DNA of 64,000 bases from positions 2,196,869 to 2,260,868 of the forward strand of contig NZ_KV917378.1 in the NCBI RefSeq assembly GCF_002019735.1, in the 5' to 3' direction. Positions 8,951 to 16,178 of the stretch are shown one piece after another. Position numbers and translations under genes: made by a program. The notes under the pieces were generated by a model. The model did not search any database. It was not told where the DNA came from and was given only the letters and a program-made list of their open reading frames with translations. This stretch comes from Salipaludibacillus agaradhaerens (GTDB taxonomy: Bacteria > Bacillota > Bacilli > Bacillales > Salisediminibacteriaceae). Numbering within the stretch: the first letter of the stretch is position 1; each line of letters starts with the position of its first letter.

Positions 8951-9078
8951 GAAACGGGTTTGACATGCACTTAACAGGAGTTGAATAAGAGTTGGCTGCT
9001 TAATTACCACACATAAATAGCCTGGCTCCGTATAGTATAGCCAATTACGCCTAACCGTTTTTCATGTGGCAGATTTAC

Positions 9079-9435
9079 CTATTCAACGGTAGCACAAATA
9101 ACCAGCTTCCCATTCGAATTTAAAGCATCTACTTCCTCACGGGCAGAAGGGAGTTCAGCTAGAATCTTCTTCACAAATTCACTATGAGGCCCTTGTTCAT
9201 TCAAGCTATAAAACTTCCATTGACCGTGACTGCGCATTTTTATTAACGAAGTGTCTCTTAGACGTTTTAAATGCTGGCTTACTGCCGGCTGGCTCATGTC
9301 TAACAAATCGATGATGTTACAAACACATAATTCTTTTTCATTTAAATACAAAAGGATTTTCAAACGATTCTCGTCATTCATTAGCTTAAATAACTGAGCG
9401 TAGTCAGTAAGAGATTTTGAGTTCGCCACTTTCAT
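9079..9435 (-). CDS. ArsR/SmtB-family metalloregulator
   Basis: The 118-residue protein has the winged helix of ArsR repressors. The metal site motif ELCVCNIIDLL (about residues 35-45) sits at the start of the DNA-reading region, followed by the recognition helix SQPAVSQHLKRLR. In ArsR the two cysteines of ELCVCD plus a third ligand bind arsenite or antimonite; here the Asp is replaced by Asn. Known members repress arsenic efflux genes, but no arsB, arsC or ACR3 gene lies near it, so its target must be elsewhere or only itself. An AAGGATGG site precedes the ATG. Confidence 0.85.
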   Translation of the reverse strand: MKVANSKSLTDYAQLFKLMNDENRLKILLYLNEKELCVCNIIDLLDMSQPAVSQHLKRLRDTSLIKMRSHGQWKFYSLNEQGPHSEFVKKILAELPSAREEVDALNSNGKLVICATVE

Positions 9436-9455
9436 TTAGAACCCATCCTTTCGAT

Positions 9456-9560
9456 TGTATAAAACGAGCCTTGGATCAGGATTTTACCGGCCGTTAGCTC
9501 ACGCCTGTATAAATCTATTTTAAGCAGGGAGCTTTACGGAGGCTTACCCTTGATATAAAC
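9456..9560 (+). repeat. Interspersed hairpin repeat, copy C
   Basis: Contains TATAAAACGAGCCTT, GGATCAGGATTTTACCGG, CCGTTAGCTCACGCC and GGGAGCTTTACGGAGG. It lacks the CACTGATTG arm and most of the first hairpin. It begins about 20 bp upstream of the arsR start. Confidence 0.65.
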
Positions 9561-9683
9561 ACTTCCTTATATAAAGAGTTTATCAGCTAAGCTTGTCCTA
9601 GGCAAATTAACAGATATGAGCTTCACCATATGCCACGAAAACGCCATTAAGCTGGTTCCTCAAGTCGTTTAATCCGCTATCTC

Positions 9684-9737
9684 GTAAAGCTAAGCTTCAA
9701 TCAGTGGGGATTTTACTGCCCTTTAGAGTGGGATAAA
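9684..9737 (+). repeat. Interspersed hairpin repeat, copy D (truncated), entering murB
   Basis: AAAGCTAAGCTTCAATCAGTGG is fused directly to the right end TTTACTGCCCTTTAGAGTGGGATAAA split by loss of the middle. It matches the ends of copies K and L. Its right end overlaps the last seven codons and stop of murB on the other strand. Confidence 0.75.
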
Positions 9738-10636
9738 TCTTCTCCCACTATTTTTGCTTCCAACTCCAACTCAACACCGAATGTTTGCTTCACTGTATCA
9801 CGGACCATTTCAATTGTCGCAATATAATCTGCCGCTGTTGCATTATTTTTATTCACAATAAAGCCAGCATGCTTAGTCGATACTTCTGCGCCACCGACAC
9901 CTTTTCCCTGTAACCCACTATCTTGAATGAGCTTTCCCGCATAATAACCAGGCGGACGCTTAAAGACACTACCTACAGACGGGTACTCCAATGGTTGCTT
10001 TGATTCTCTGCGAAAAGTAAGATCATCCATTTTTTCTTTAATCTGCGAGGCGTCCCCTTTTTCCAATCTAAAGACAGCCTCCAAAACAATATAATGCTTT
10101 TTCCCAATGATACTCGTGCGATAGTCTAAAGCTAAGTCATCCTTGGTAAGTGTGACTAAATCTCCTGTAGGTGTAACAACCTTCACGTGATCAATCACAT
10201 CCTTAACTTCTCCTCCATATGCACCTGCATTCATAACCATCGCCCCACCTATCGATCCAGGAATGCCACAAGCAAATTCCAGGCCTGTGAGATTGTGTTG
10301 GAGAGCTATTTGTGCAGCATGAATAATACCAGCTCCTCCTTGAGCAATCAGCTGGGTTCCTTCTACACGCACTTCTGCTAAATGGGACATATACATTACT
10401 AACCCACGTATGCCACCATCTTTCACGATCATATTAGAGCCGTTCCCTAGAAGCATAAACGGCAGATTGTATCTAGCTTTTAACCGGACAACTTCCGCTA
10501 CTTGCTCATAGGTTTGCGGCGTCACAAATATATCTGCTTTTCCACCAATCTTTGTTAATGTATGGTTAGACATCGGTTCATCTATAAAAACGTTATTTTC
10601 TCCACAAATTGCTTTTAATTCTTTATATATCGTCAT
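9713..10636 (-). CDS. murB: UDP-N-acetylenolpyruvoylglucosamine reductase
   Basis: MurB reduces UDP-GlcNAc-enolpyruvate to UDP-MurNAc with NADPH and FAD, the second committed step of peptidoglycan precursor synthesis in the cytoplasm. The 307-residue length fits. FAD-binding motifs are TKIGGKAD (about residues 28-35), LLGNGSNM (about 62-69) and [21 protein letters not shown] (about 123-143). The catalytic serine loop is [10 protein letters not shown], and [13 protein letters not shown] and TKHAGFIVN follow. Bacillus species often have two murB-like genes; this one is solitary rather than in the division cluster, so it may be a second copy. The last residues (SHSKGQ) and stop codon are read from repeat copy D, so the C-terminus has been rewritten. 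Confidence 0.92.
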   Translation of the reverse strand: MTIYKELKAICGENNVFIDEPMSNHTLTKIGGKADIFVTPQTYEQVAEVVRLKARYNLPFMLLGNGSNMIVKDGGIRGLVMYMSHLAEVRVEGTQLIAQGGAGIIHAAQIALQHNLTGLEFACGIPGSIGGAMVMNAGAYGGEVKDVIDHVKVVTPTGDLVTLTKDDLALDYRTSIIGKKHYIVLEAVFRLEKGDASQIKEKMDDLTFRRESKQPLEYPSVGSVFKRPPGYYAGKLIQDSGLQGKGVGGAEVSTKHAGFIVNKNNATAADYIATIEMVRDTVKQTFGVELELEAKIVGEDLSHSKGQ

Positions 10637-10723
10637 GATTATTTTCCCTCTTTTTCAAAGTATGTTAAGATCAGCCGTTAAGCAGGGCCAGTCTTTTAAA
10701 GCAAGCATACAGACTCTTTCATT

Positions 10724-10864
10724 TTAATAAACGCACCTTCAATCAGTGGGCGTTTTCGTCCTTCCCTCACTGATTGTTAGTTGAGTGAAGCAGGACATTA
10801 CCGGGCGTTAGTTCTCCTCTCTATTTTGGGTAGAGAGGTTTACGGACGGTTATCTGTGATAAAA
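10724..10864 (+). repeat. Interspersed hairpin repeat, copy E (best full-length example)
   Basis: This copy shows every block of the family: AATAAACGCACC, a first hairpin CAATCAGTG (10740-10748) / CACTGATTG (10768-10776), TTAGTTGAGTGAAGCAGGAC, GCGTTAG, a second hairpin CCTCTCT (10816-10822) / AGAGAGG (10832-10838), and the right end TTTACGGACGGTTATCTGTG. In copies F, G, K and L the second stem has other bases that still pair, which argues for selection on a folded RNA or DNA structure. It lies between murB and the mgtE promoter. Confidence 0.85.
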
Positions 10865-10991
10865 AACTCATCAATCATAAAGTATAATGAAAAATGCGCA
10901 AAACCGCCAGATGTAAGTGGCACAATTATCTCACATTTTTATCATATGAACTTTTTACTCGTCTAATCCTTTTTTATTTTTAAAAACAGCA

Positions 10992-11021
10992 TTGACAAGA
11001 CATGCTTATAGAATATATAAT
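10992..11021 (+). promoter_or_regulatory. Sigma-A promoter of mgtE
   Basis: TTGACA (10992-10997), an 18-bp spacer and TATAAT (11016-11021). It sits about 20 bp before the M-box and gives a leader of about 450 nt. Confidence 0.8.
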
Positions 11022-11040
11022 GCCACTGACAACTAAAGAA

Positions 11041-11195
11041 TCCTCGTTAGGTGAGGCTCCTGTATGGAGATACGCTGCTGCCCAAAAATGTCCAAAGACG
11101 CCAATGGGTCAACAGAGATCATCGACTTAAGGTGATTTTTAATGTAGCTGGCATCGTCCTATGCCATACAGTGCTAAAGCTCTACGAATGGAGGT
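11041..11195 (+). promoter_or_regulatory. M-box (ykoK) magnesium riboswitch
   Basis: The conserved M-box blocks are present in order: CGTTAGGTGAGGCTCCT, GCTGCCCAAAAATGTCCAAAG, ACGCCAATGGGTCAACAG, ATCGACTTAAGGTGATTTTTAA and GTGCTAAAGCTCTACGAA. Known members bind Mg2+ and turn transcription off by termination. Here the closing strand TACGA would be held in P1 when Mg2+ is bound. When it is free, ACGAATG-GAGGTG can pair with CACCTTTCATTCGT (11242-11255) and break up the terminator at 11240-11270. Confidence 0.92.
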
Positions 11196-11239
11196 GGTAT
11201 AATGATGCTATTCATTATCGATTATTTATCATGTGCTTT

Positions 11240-11270
11240 TACACCTTTCATTCGTGAACGGTGTTTTTTT
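11240..11270 (+). terminator. M-box-controlled attenuator
   Basis: Stem ACACC-t-TTC / GAA-c-GGTGT followed by seven T. Its 5' half overlaps the segment that can pair with the released 3' end of the M-box. Confidence 0.8.
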
Positions 11271-11352
11271 AATGTCCAATTTATCAACACTTTTCTTTAA
11301 TGACCCATGAGCTTCCTTAAAGAAAAGAAGATCTGAAAGGAGTGAGGAAAAT

Positions 11353-11460
11353 ATGGACCCCGTTCCCAAACCAAGTTTAAATTTTTGTTCACGTGTAAAA
11401 CTACTAAAAAGGGACTGTTTTTCTCGCTCACATAGTGAGGAAATAGCTGTCCCTTACTAA
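11353..11460 (+). CDS. Proline-rich upstream ORF in the mgtE leader (candidate MgtL-like leader peptide)
   Basis: A 35-codon frame with AAAGGAG 10 bp before its ATG begins MDPVPKPSLNFCSRVKLLKR. Its stop codon (11458-11460) directly abuts the AAGGAGG site of mgtE. The N-terminus resembles the acidic/proline start of the enterobacterial MgtL leader (MEPDPTPLPRRR), whose proline and acidic codons destabilise ribosomes at low Mg2+ and so induce a magnesium transporter. The frame contains a hairpin (AAGGGAC 11409-11415 / GTCCCTT 11449-11455) that a translating ribosome would open or leave closed. I see the ORF, ribosome site and position directly; function as a Mg2+ sensor is inference. It could still be fortuitous. 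Confidence 0.5.
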   Translation: MDPVPKPSLNFCSRVKLLKRDCFSRSHSEEIAVPY

Positions 11461-11475
11461 AAGGAGGCTTTTGTC

Positions 11476-12837
11476 ATGGTTAAATTAACAGCACAAAATC
11501 GCTACGACTATGCACAATCCGTATTAAGAGCCATTAACGCAGAGAATATTCAGCAATTTAGAGAGCTTTTCTTTGAACTCCATCCTCAAGATCAATTGGA
11601 GATCTATCTAGAAACATCACATTCACAACGTCAAAAAATGTATGAATATTTATCGCCTGAGGAATTCGCAGAGATCTTTGAAGAACTTCAAATAGAGGAT
11701 CAAAAAAAATATTTACTAGAATTAAATGACACGTATGCACAGGATATGATATCCCATATGTCAGCTGACAATGTTGCTGACTTCCTCGGTGAAATTCATG
11801 AAACGAAGGCCTCAGCCATTATCGAAGGCTTAGAAGAAAAAGACGCGCAAGATATTAAAGAGCTCCTCGCTTATGAAGAAGAAACTGCTGGGGCAATCAT
11901 GACAAAGGAGTTCATTAGCTTACGTGCTTCTTCTACAATAAAAGAGGTTATTGAAGTATTACGCCAAGAAGGACCCGATGCGGAAACGATTTATTATTTA
12001 TATGTTATTAACGAAAAGTTTGAACTTGTTGGGGTTGTCTCACTGCGTGATTTAATCACCTCGGAACCAGACAGCCTGGTTGAGACTGTGATGAGCTCTC
12101 GTGTTGTATCCGTTCCAACAAGTGAAGACCAAGAAAATGTTGCTACATTATTTAAAAAGTATGATTTTCTTGCTGTACCTGTCACTACAGAAACGAATAA
12201 ACTCGTCGGCATTATAACAGTTGATGACATCCTTGATGTTATGGAAGAAGAGGCTACTGAAGACATCGGTGAATTTGCCGCTTCCAGAGGGGCAACAGAC
12301 TTAACGCTTTCCGCCTTTTCAGCAGCTAAAAAGCGAGCACCCTGGATTATTCTACTTATGTTTTTTGGGATGATCACAGCTGGGGTAATAGGACAATTTG
12401 AAGAAACACTTGAGTCGGTCGTTCTTCTCGCAGGATTTATCCCGTTAATTATGGACTCAGCTGGTAACACCGGAACCCAATCGCTAGCTGTCGCCGTTCG
12501 TTCTCTCGCTCTTGGGCAACTTGAAAAGAAGAGCCTCAGTAAAATGGTCATGAGGGAATTTGGCACCGGCCTCATGCTTGGCTTAATGTGTGCCGTCACA
12601 TTAATGATCATTATTCCATTTTTACACGGTAGCGTGTGGCTCGCTTTTATTGTAGGCGTATCTATTTTTCTCTCTCTTAGTATCGCTACTGTCATTGGAA
12701 CAATCGTCCCATTAGCGATTAATAAAATGAAGCTGGATCCTGCAATCGCTTCGGGTCCATTTATTACGACCGTAAACGATATTATAGGATTACTCATTTA
12801 CTTTTCGATCGCGACATCTTTAATTGCTTATCTATAG
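11476..12837 (+). CDS. mgtE: MgtE magnesium channel/transporter
   Basis: The 453-residue protein shows the three MgtE parts. First is a helical acidic N-domain (about 1-130, with repeats such as LSPEEFAEIFEEL). Second is a pair of CBS domains (about 135-255: IMTKEFISLRASSTIKEV and VMSSRVVSVPTSEDQ). Last is a five-TM channel domain with PLIMDSAGNTGTQSLAVAVRSLALGQ (about 325-350) carrying the pore Asp and Gly residues. MgtE lets Mg2+ into the cell and closes when cytosolic Mg2+ fills the N/CBS interface. The AAGGAGG site is 8 bp before ATG. Expression is under the M-box and possibly the upstream ORF. Five 21-bp repeats and a terminator follow the stop codon. Confidence 0.95.
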   Translation: MVKLTAQNRYDYAQSVLRAINAENIQQFRELFFELHPQDQLEIYLETSHSQRQKMYEYLSPEEFAEIFEELQIEDQKKYLLELNDTYAQDMISHMSADNVADFLGEIHETKASAIIEGLEEKDAQDIKELLAYEEETAGAIMTKEFISLRASSTIKEVIEVLRQEGPDAETIYYLYVINEKFELVGVVSLRDLITSEPDSLVETVMSSRVVSVPTSEDQENVATLFKKYDFLAVPVTTETNKLVGIITVDDILDVMEEEATEDIGEFAASRGATDLTLSAFSAAKKRAPWIILLMFFGMITAGVIGQFEETLESVVLLAGFIPLIMDSAGNTGTQSLAVAVRSLALGQLEKKSLSKMVMREFGTGLMLGLMCAVTLMIIIPFLHGSVWLAFIVGVSIFLSLSIATVIGTIVPLAINKMKLDPAIASGPFITTVNDIIGLLIYFSIATSLIAYL

Positions 12838-12838
12838 A

Positions 12839-12935
12839 AGGATTTCAGCAGCTCAACTTAGGTTTTCAACAGTATACCCTGATTTTTCAGCAATGAACGC
12901 TGGATTTTCAGCATTAATCCCTAATGTCTCAGCCA
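12839..12935 (+). repeat. Five 21-bp tandem repeats downstream of mgtE
   Basis: The core TTTTCAGCAA or a variant recurs with the TCA at 12845, 12866, 12887, 12908 and 12929, spacing exactly 21 bp each time. The positions between cores vary. The array begins 2 bp after the mgtE stop codon and ends about 20 bp before the terminator. The same kind of array follows the permease gene at 34643. Confidence 0.85.
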
Positions 12936-12953
12936 CATCAAACCTAAATGACA

Positions 12954-12984
12954 GCCCCCAAAAGCTTTTGGGGGCTTGTTTTTC
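12954..12984 (+). terminator. Terminator of mgtE
   Basis: A palindrome of 22 bp (GCCCCCAAAAG / CTTTTGGGGGC) followed by TTGTTTTTC, just before the end of the convergent spoVAF. Confidence 0.9.
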
Positions 12985-12987
12985 ATA

Positions 12988-14445
12988 TTATTTCGTTCTA
13001 TCTAGGGGATGGAGGACAGAGGGACGTCTATGTTTAGTTGGTATTGGTGAGCGAAACAAGACGTCAGCGAAAGCTTTCCCGTTAAATGGTATGAACGGCC
13101 ACAAATAGGGAGTATTTAGTGTTTTCGTCATCGCTAAAGCGATAAGAAGTATGACGGATCCTAAGACAAAACCTAGTAATCCAAATAACGAGGTAATGAT
13201 GAGCAACAGCAGTCTGATAACTCTGTTTGCAATGCTCATTTCATAGCTTGGCGTAGCGTAGCTTGCTAAAGCTGCCACTGCAATGTAAAGAATCACTTCA
13301 TGTGTAAATAAACCTACTTCAATTGCTACTTCACCAATGAGAATGGCTGCTACAAGTCCTAGAGCAGTTGCCAAAGCATTCGGTGTATGAATGGCTGCCA
13401 TTCTTAAGATTTCTAATCCGACCTCTGCCAGCAGAAGCTGAATGATTAAGGGGACCTCCCCTGTATCCTCCGGCCCTATATAATGAATGGCGTCAGGGAC
13501 AATGTCAGGCACACTCGCATACAAAAACCAAAGAGGGAGCAGAAAAATGGAGGACCAGACAGCTATGAAACGAATCCAGCGTAGAAATCCTCCTATTAAC
13601 GGTTCTTGCCTGTATTCCTCGGCATGCTGTAAGTGGTGCCAGTATGTAGTGGGACAAATCATAACACTTGGAGAGCCATCTACTAGAACAAGGATATGTC
13701 CTTCTAATACATGGGCAGCCGCACTATCCGGCCTCTCTGTATAGCGAACTAGGGGAAAAGGCAGTAAGCTTTTCTTAAAAAGATATTCTTCTACTGTTTT
13801 TTCCGCCATCGGCAAACCATCTACCTCGATGTTTTCAAGTTTCTTTCGAACCCGATCCAAGAGTTCAGGGTCTGCCACACTGTCAATATAGGCAAGGGTA
13901 ATATCTGTTTTGGAGCGGATCCCTACTTGCATATATTCCATAATAAGTGATCGATCACGCAAGCGTCGACGCAACAGCCCGATATTGAAAACAAGTGTTT
14001 CAACGAAGCCATCCCGGGGGCCTCTTACAACACGCTCAATATCTGGCTCTTCTGGGGACCTCGCAGGGTATTCACGAATGTCCAGTAAAATGACTTCATC
14101 TAACCCTTCTCCTACAAGGGCCGCTTGACCTGATAGTATTTGGGTGACAACATCTTCAAGGTCGTCCGATGTTTCCACTTCTATATGAGGAATAACCCTT
14201 TCTACTAAATATTTAGTAGGACTATGTCTTAAATCCTCTTCTTTAATTGTAGAGAGCTCCCTCATGATGTTAACCATGATTAAATCTTTTGCGAAAGCAT
14301 CTACAAAGAATAAGCCAAACTTTCGGTCACCATAAATAAGTTCGTGATGAATAATATCAAAATTTTTCTCCACACGCAGTTGTTCTGTTAAAAAGGTAAT
14401 ATTATCTGCAAATGACTTATATACCGGCACTTCTGCTTCGCTCAC
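12988..14445 (-). CDS. spoVAF: Stage V sporulation protein AF (GerA-family membrane protein)
   Basis: A GerA/SpoVAF-family protein of about 485 residues. A soluble N-terminal region carries VRGPRDGFVETLVFNIGLLRRRLRD and the ERPDSAAAHVLEGHILVLVDGSPSV motif. About five to six membrane segments with RMAAIHTPNALATALGLV and SYATPSYEMSIANR follow. The C-terminal tail RRPSVLHPLDR is characteristic of SpoVAF rather than of GerAA-type receptors. In B. subtilis SpoVAF works with FigP in the spore inner membrane to amplify germination, and is the last gene of the spoVA operon; here it stands alone. GTG at 14445 is preferred because AGAGGTGG lies 5 bp before it; a GTG nine bases upstream is less well placed. 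A sigma-G-like promoter lies upstream. Confidence 0.82.
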   Translation of the reverse strand: MSEAEVPVYKSFADNITFLTEQLRVEKNFDIIHHELIYGDRKFGLFFVDAFAKDLIMVNIMRELSTIKEEDLRHSPTKYLVERVIPHIEVETSDDLEDVVTQILSGQAALVGEGLDEVILLDIREYPARSPEEPDIERVVRGPRDGFVETLVFNIGLLRRRLRDRSLIMEYMQVGIRSKTDITLAYIDSVADPELLDRVRKKLENIEVDGLPMAEKTVEEYLFKKSLLPFPLVRYTERPDSAAAHVLEGHILVLVDGSPSVMICPTTYWHHLQHAEEYRQEPLIGGFLRWIRFIAVWSSIFLLPLWFLYASVPDIVPDAIHYIGPEDTGEVPLIIQLLLAEVGLEILRMAAIHTPNALATALGLVAAILIGEVAIEVGLFTHEVILYIAVAALASYATPSYEMSIANRVIRLLLLIITSLFGLLGFVLGSVILLIALAMTKTLNTPYLWPFIPFNGKAFADVLFRSPIPTKHRRPSVLHPLDRTK

Positions 14446-14482
14446 ACTTGCCACCTCTGCATTCCACTCAGTTTATACTTGT

Positions 14483-14512
14483 TAGAGTGGCCCGCCTACT
14501 GCTCTCTTATTC
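14483..14512 (-). promoter_or_regulatory. Possible sigma-G promoter of spoVAF
   Basis: On the minus strand GAATA (14512-14508), an 18-bp spacer and CACTCTA (14489-14483) resemble the sigma-G consensus (GnATR and CATnnTA) with one mismatch in the -10. It would start the message about 30 bp before the GTG, as expected for a forespore gene. Confidence 0.4.
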
Positions 14513-14616
14513 CAAAAACAGTCATCATTTTTGTCCTCTGACAGATTATCATTGTTATAAAACAAATTTACACTCAGGACTTTACCTTCTACTTATAGAT
14601 GGCGCTCACCTCTAGT

Positions 14617-14717
14617 CAATCAGGATATTGACTAGAGCGTCCATAATCTACCGCCTAAATACAATTACCTCTCCACTCTATTTTGAGCAAAGAGGTTTAC
14701 GATCGGTTAACTGTGAG
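14617..14717 (+). repeat. Interspersed hairpin repeat, copy F (right half)
   Basis: Only the second half is preserved: AATCAGGATATT, CCGCCTAAAT, stem ACCTCT (14667-14672) / AGAGGT (14691-14696), then TTTACGATCGGTTAACTGTGA. The stem bases differ from copy E but still pair. A local hairpin (CTCTAGTCAAT / ATTGACTAGAG) replaces the left half. Confidence 0.75.
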
Positions 14718-14747
14718 AAACAGGGCGGTTTGAAAAATTCCCGTCCC

Positions 14748-15557
14748 TTATGCAAATATAAGTACAAAAATAGCAACTGAAAAGCAGTATAAAGCGAAGT
14801 ATAGCAGCTTGCCTCGAGTCACCACGTTAATTAACAGCTTAATAGCAAAAACCGAAACCAATAAGGACACAAAGAAAGCAATCAAATAGAGAATAAGGAC
14901 ATCATTTGATAACACTCTCTCCACAATAACCGAGGATTCCAGTACAAGACTGCCGATACTAACAGGTATTGATAAAAAGAAAGAGAATTTCAGAGCTGTT
15001 TCTGCTTCGATTTTTCTAGCGAGAGCTGCCACAATCGTAGCGCCAGATCTGCTAATACCAGGCATGAGAGCAAAAGCTTGCGCAATCCCTACTATCACGG
15101 CGTCTGTATATGTAATATCACCATCTTTTTTATAGCCTTTCAAGTGACGAATCAGCCATAAGGCTATTCCTGTTATTATTAGGGCCACTGCTACATAATG
15201 AATGTGTGTCATTTCCCCACCGATAAAATCACGTAACAGCCCTCCTGCTAGTACTGCTGGAATCGTCCCTACAATAATTAACATTGAAAGTTTAAAAGAA
15301 GCTGCTGTTTTTTCAGTGGGCTTTCGCACATGATTAAGTGTTTCTCTCACCATCACTAGTAAATCAGTTTTATACACAATGAAGACAGCTAAGAGTGACG
15401 CACCGTTTAAAAATACTTCAAGATGGAGATCAGGCACATCTACGCCAAAAAAGTAGGAAACAATACGCAAATGGCCACTTGAAGACACAGGTAATGGCTC
15501 TGTGGCTCCCTGAATTATCCCAAGAATAATGTATTGAATAATATCACTAAATGTCAT
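14748..15557 (-). CDS. uppP: Undecaprenyl-diphosphatase (BacA/UppP family)
   Basis: UppP removes a phosphate from undecaprenyl pyrophosphate at the outer face of the membrane, recycling the lipid carrier for peptidoglycan and other wall polymers, and gives bacitracin resistance when abundant. The 269-residue length is typical. Both active-site signatures are visible: QGATEPLPVSSSGHL (about residues 16-30) and PGISRSGATIV (about 165-175), with about eight membrane segments. AAGGAGG precedes the ATG. Monocistronic. Some genomes carry several copies, so this need not be the only one. Confidence 0.95.
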   Translation of the reverse strand: MTFSDIIQYIILGIIQGATEPLPVSSSGHLRIVSYFFGVDVPDLHLEVFLNGASLLAVFIVYKTDLLVMVRETLNHVRKPTEKTAASFKLSMLIIVGTIPAVLAGGLLRDFIGGEMTHIHYVAVALIITGIALWLIRHLKGYKKDGDITYTDAVIVGIAQAFALMPGISRSGATIVAALARKIEAETALKFSFFLSIPVSIGSLVLESSVIVERVLSNDVLILYLIAFFVSLLVSVFAIKLLINVVTRGKLLYFALYCFSVAIFVLIFA

Positions 15558-15816
15558 CTGTATCCTCCTTAATCAAACCATGAATGATTATCGTACCATT
15601 TTTTATACAACATGTTAATCACTCAACTTACCTAAATTATTTCATATTTTTAAAATTGATAATCCTTTGTAAAGTGAGAGCTTTTTCACTAATCATTGCG
15701 TAATATAATAATAAGGAAAATTTTAGTCGCATTTATCGACCACACGTTTCACCTTTAAACAGTCCCTTACCGAATAAAACTATAGTCTCTGAAAACATTA
15801 TGAGTACAGATTAAAA

Positions 15817-15972
15817 ATATAAAACGAGGCTTCAATCTGGGCGTTTTCGTTCTTCTCTCACTATTTGGTCGTTGAGTGAATCAGGACATGAGCGGCCGTT
15901 AGCTCCCCTTATATAGATTAGCTCTCCTCTTTATTTTGACCCGGGAGGTTTACGGACGGTTACCTGTGATAA
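15817..15972 (+). repeat. Interspersed hairpin repeat, copy G
   Basis: Full length: TATAAAACGAGGCTTCAATC, CTCACTATTTGGTCGTTGAGTG, CAGGACAT, GGCCGTTAGCTCCCCTTATATAG, CTCTCCTC, CCGGGAGGTTTACGGACGG and CCTGTGATAA. The 3' stem pairs through CTCC / GGAG. It lies upstream of the Fur-controlled siderophore operon. Confidence 0.85.
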
Positions 15973-16026
15973 TGTGAACCATTTGTGATTTCTTATAGTT
16001 TAATAGCTTTTATAAATAGAAAGTGC

Positions 16027-16056
16027 TTGCGATCTTGAGTAAAGATGTTTTAGAAT
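16027..16056 (+). promoter_or_regulatory. Probable sigma-A promoter of yclNOPQ
   Basis: TTGCGA (16027-16032), an 18-bp spacer and TAGAAT (16051-16056). The Fur box starts 19 bp beyond the -10, covering the transcription start. Confidence 0.6.
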
Positions 16057-16074
16057 GGAACCAGAGCTCTTAAT

Positions 16075-16095
16075 TGATAATGAATCTCATTATCA
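16075..16095 (+). promoter_or_regulatory. Fur box controlling yclNOPQ
   Basis: The arms TGATAATGA and TCATTATCA form a perfect 9-bp inverted repeat around ATC. Only these three central positions differ from the 21-bp Bacillus Fur consensus. It predicts iron-repressed expression of the siderophore transporter. Confidence 0.9.
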
Positions 16096-16178
16096 TATAT
16101 TCATAATTATTTTTAATACTAATTAAGTTATGAGGAGGGTAAAGAAATCTTTTAGGTAATGGATGTTGGAGGATTTTG

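Noticed and set aside
9436-9712. Arsenic-resistance operon next to arsR
   Set aside because: Only repeat copies are present; the neighbours are murB and a GNAT gene.
11994-12797. 267-codon frame antisense to mgtE
   Set aside because: It is the shadow of the mgtE reading frame. mgtE has the domains, ribosome site and riboswitch.
12824-13108. 94-codon frame over the 21-bp repeats with heptad pattern
   Set aside because: The heptads come from the 21-bp DNA period; the frame starts inside mgtE, has no ribosome site and runs into spoVAF.
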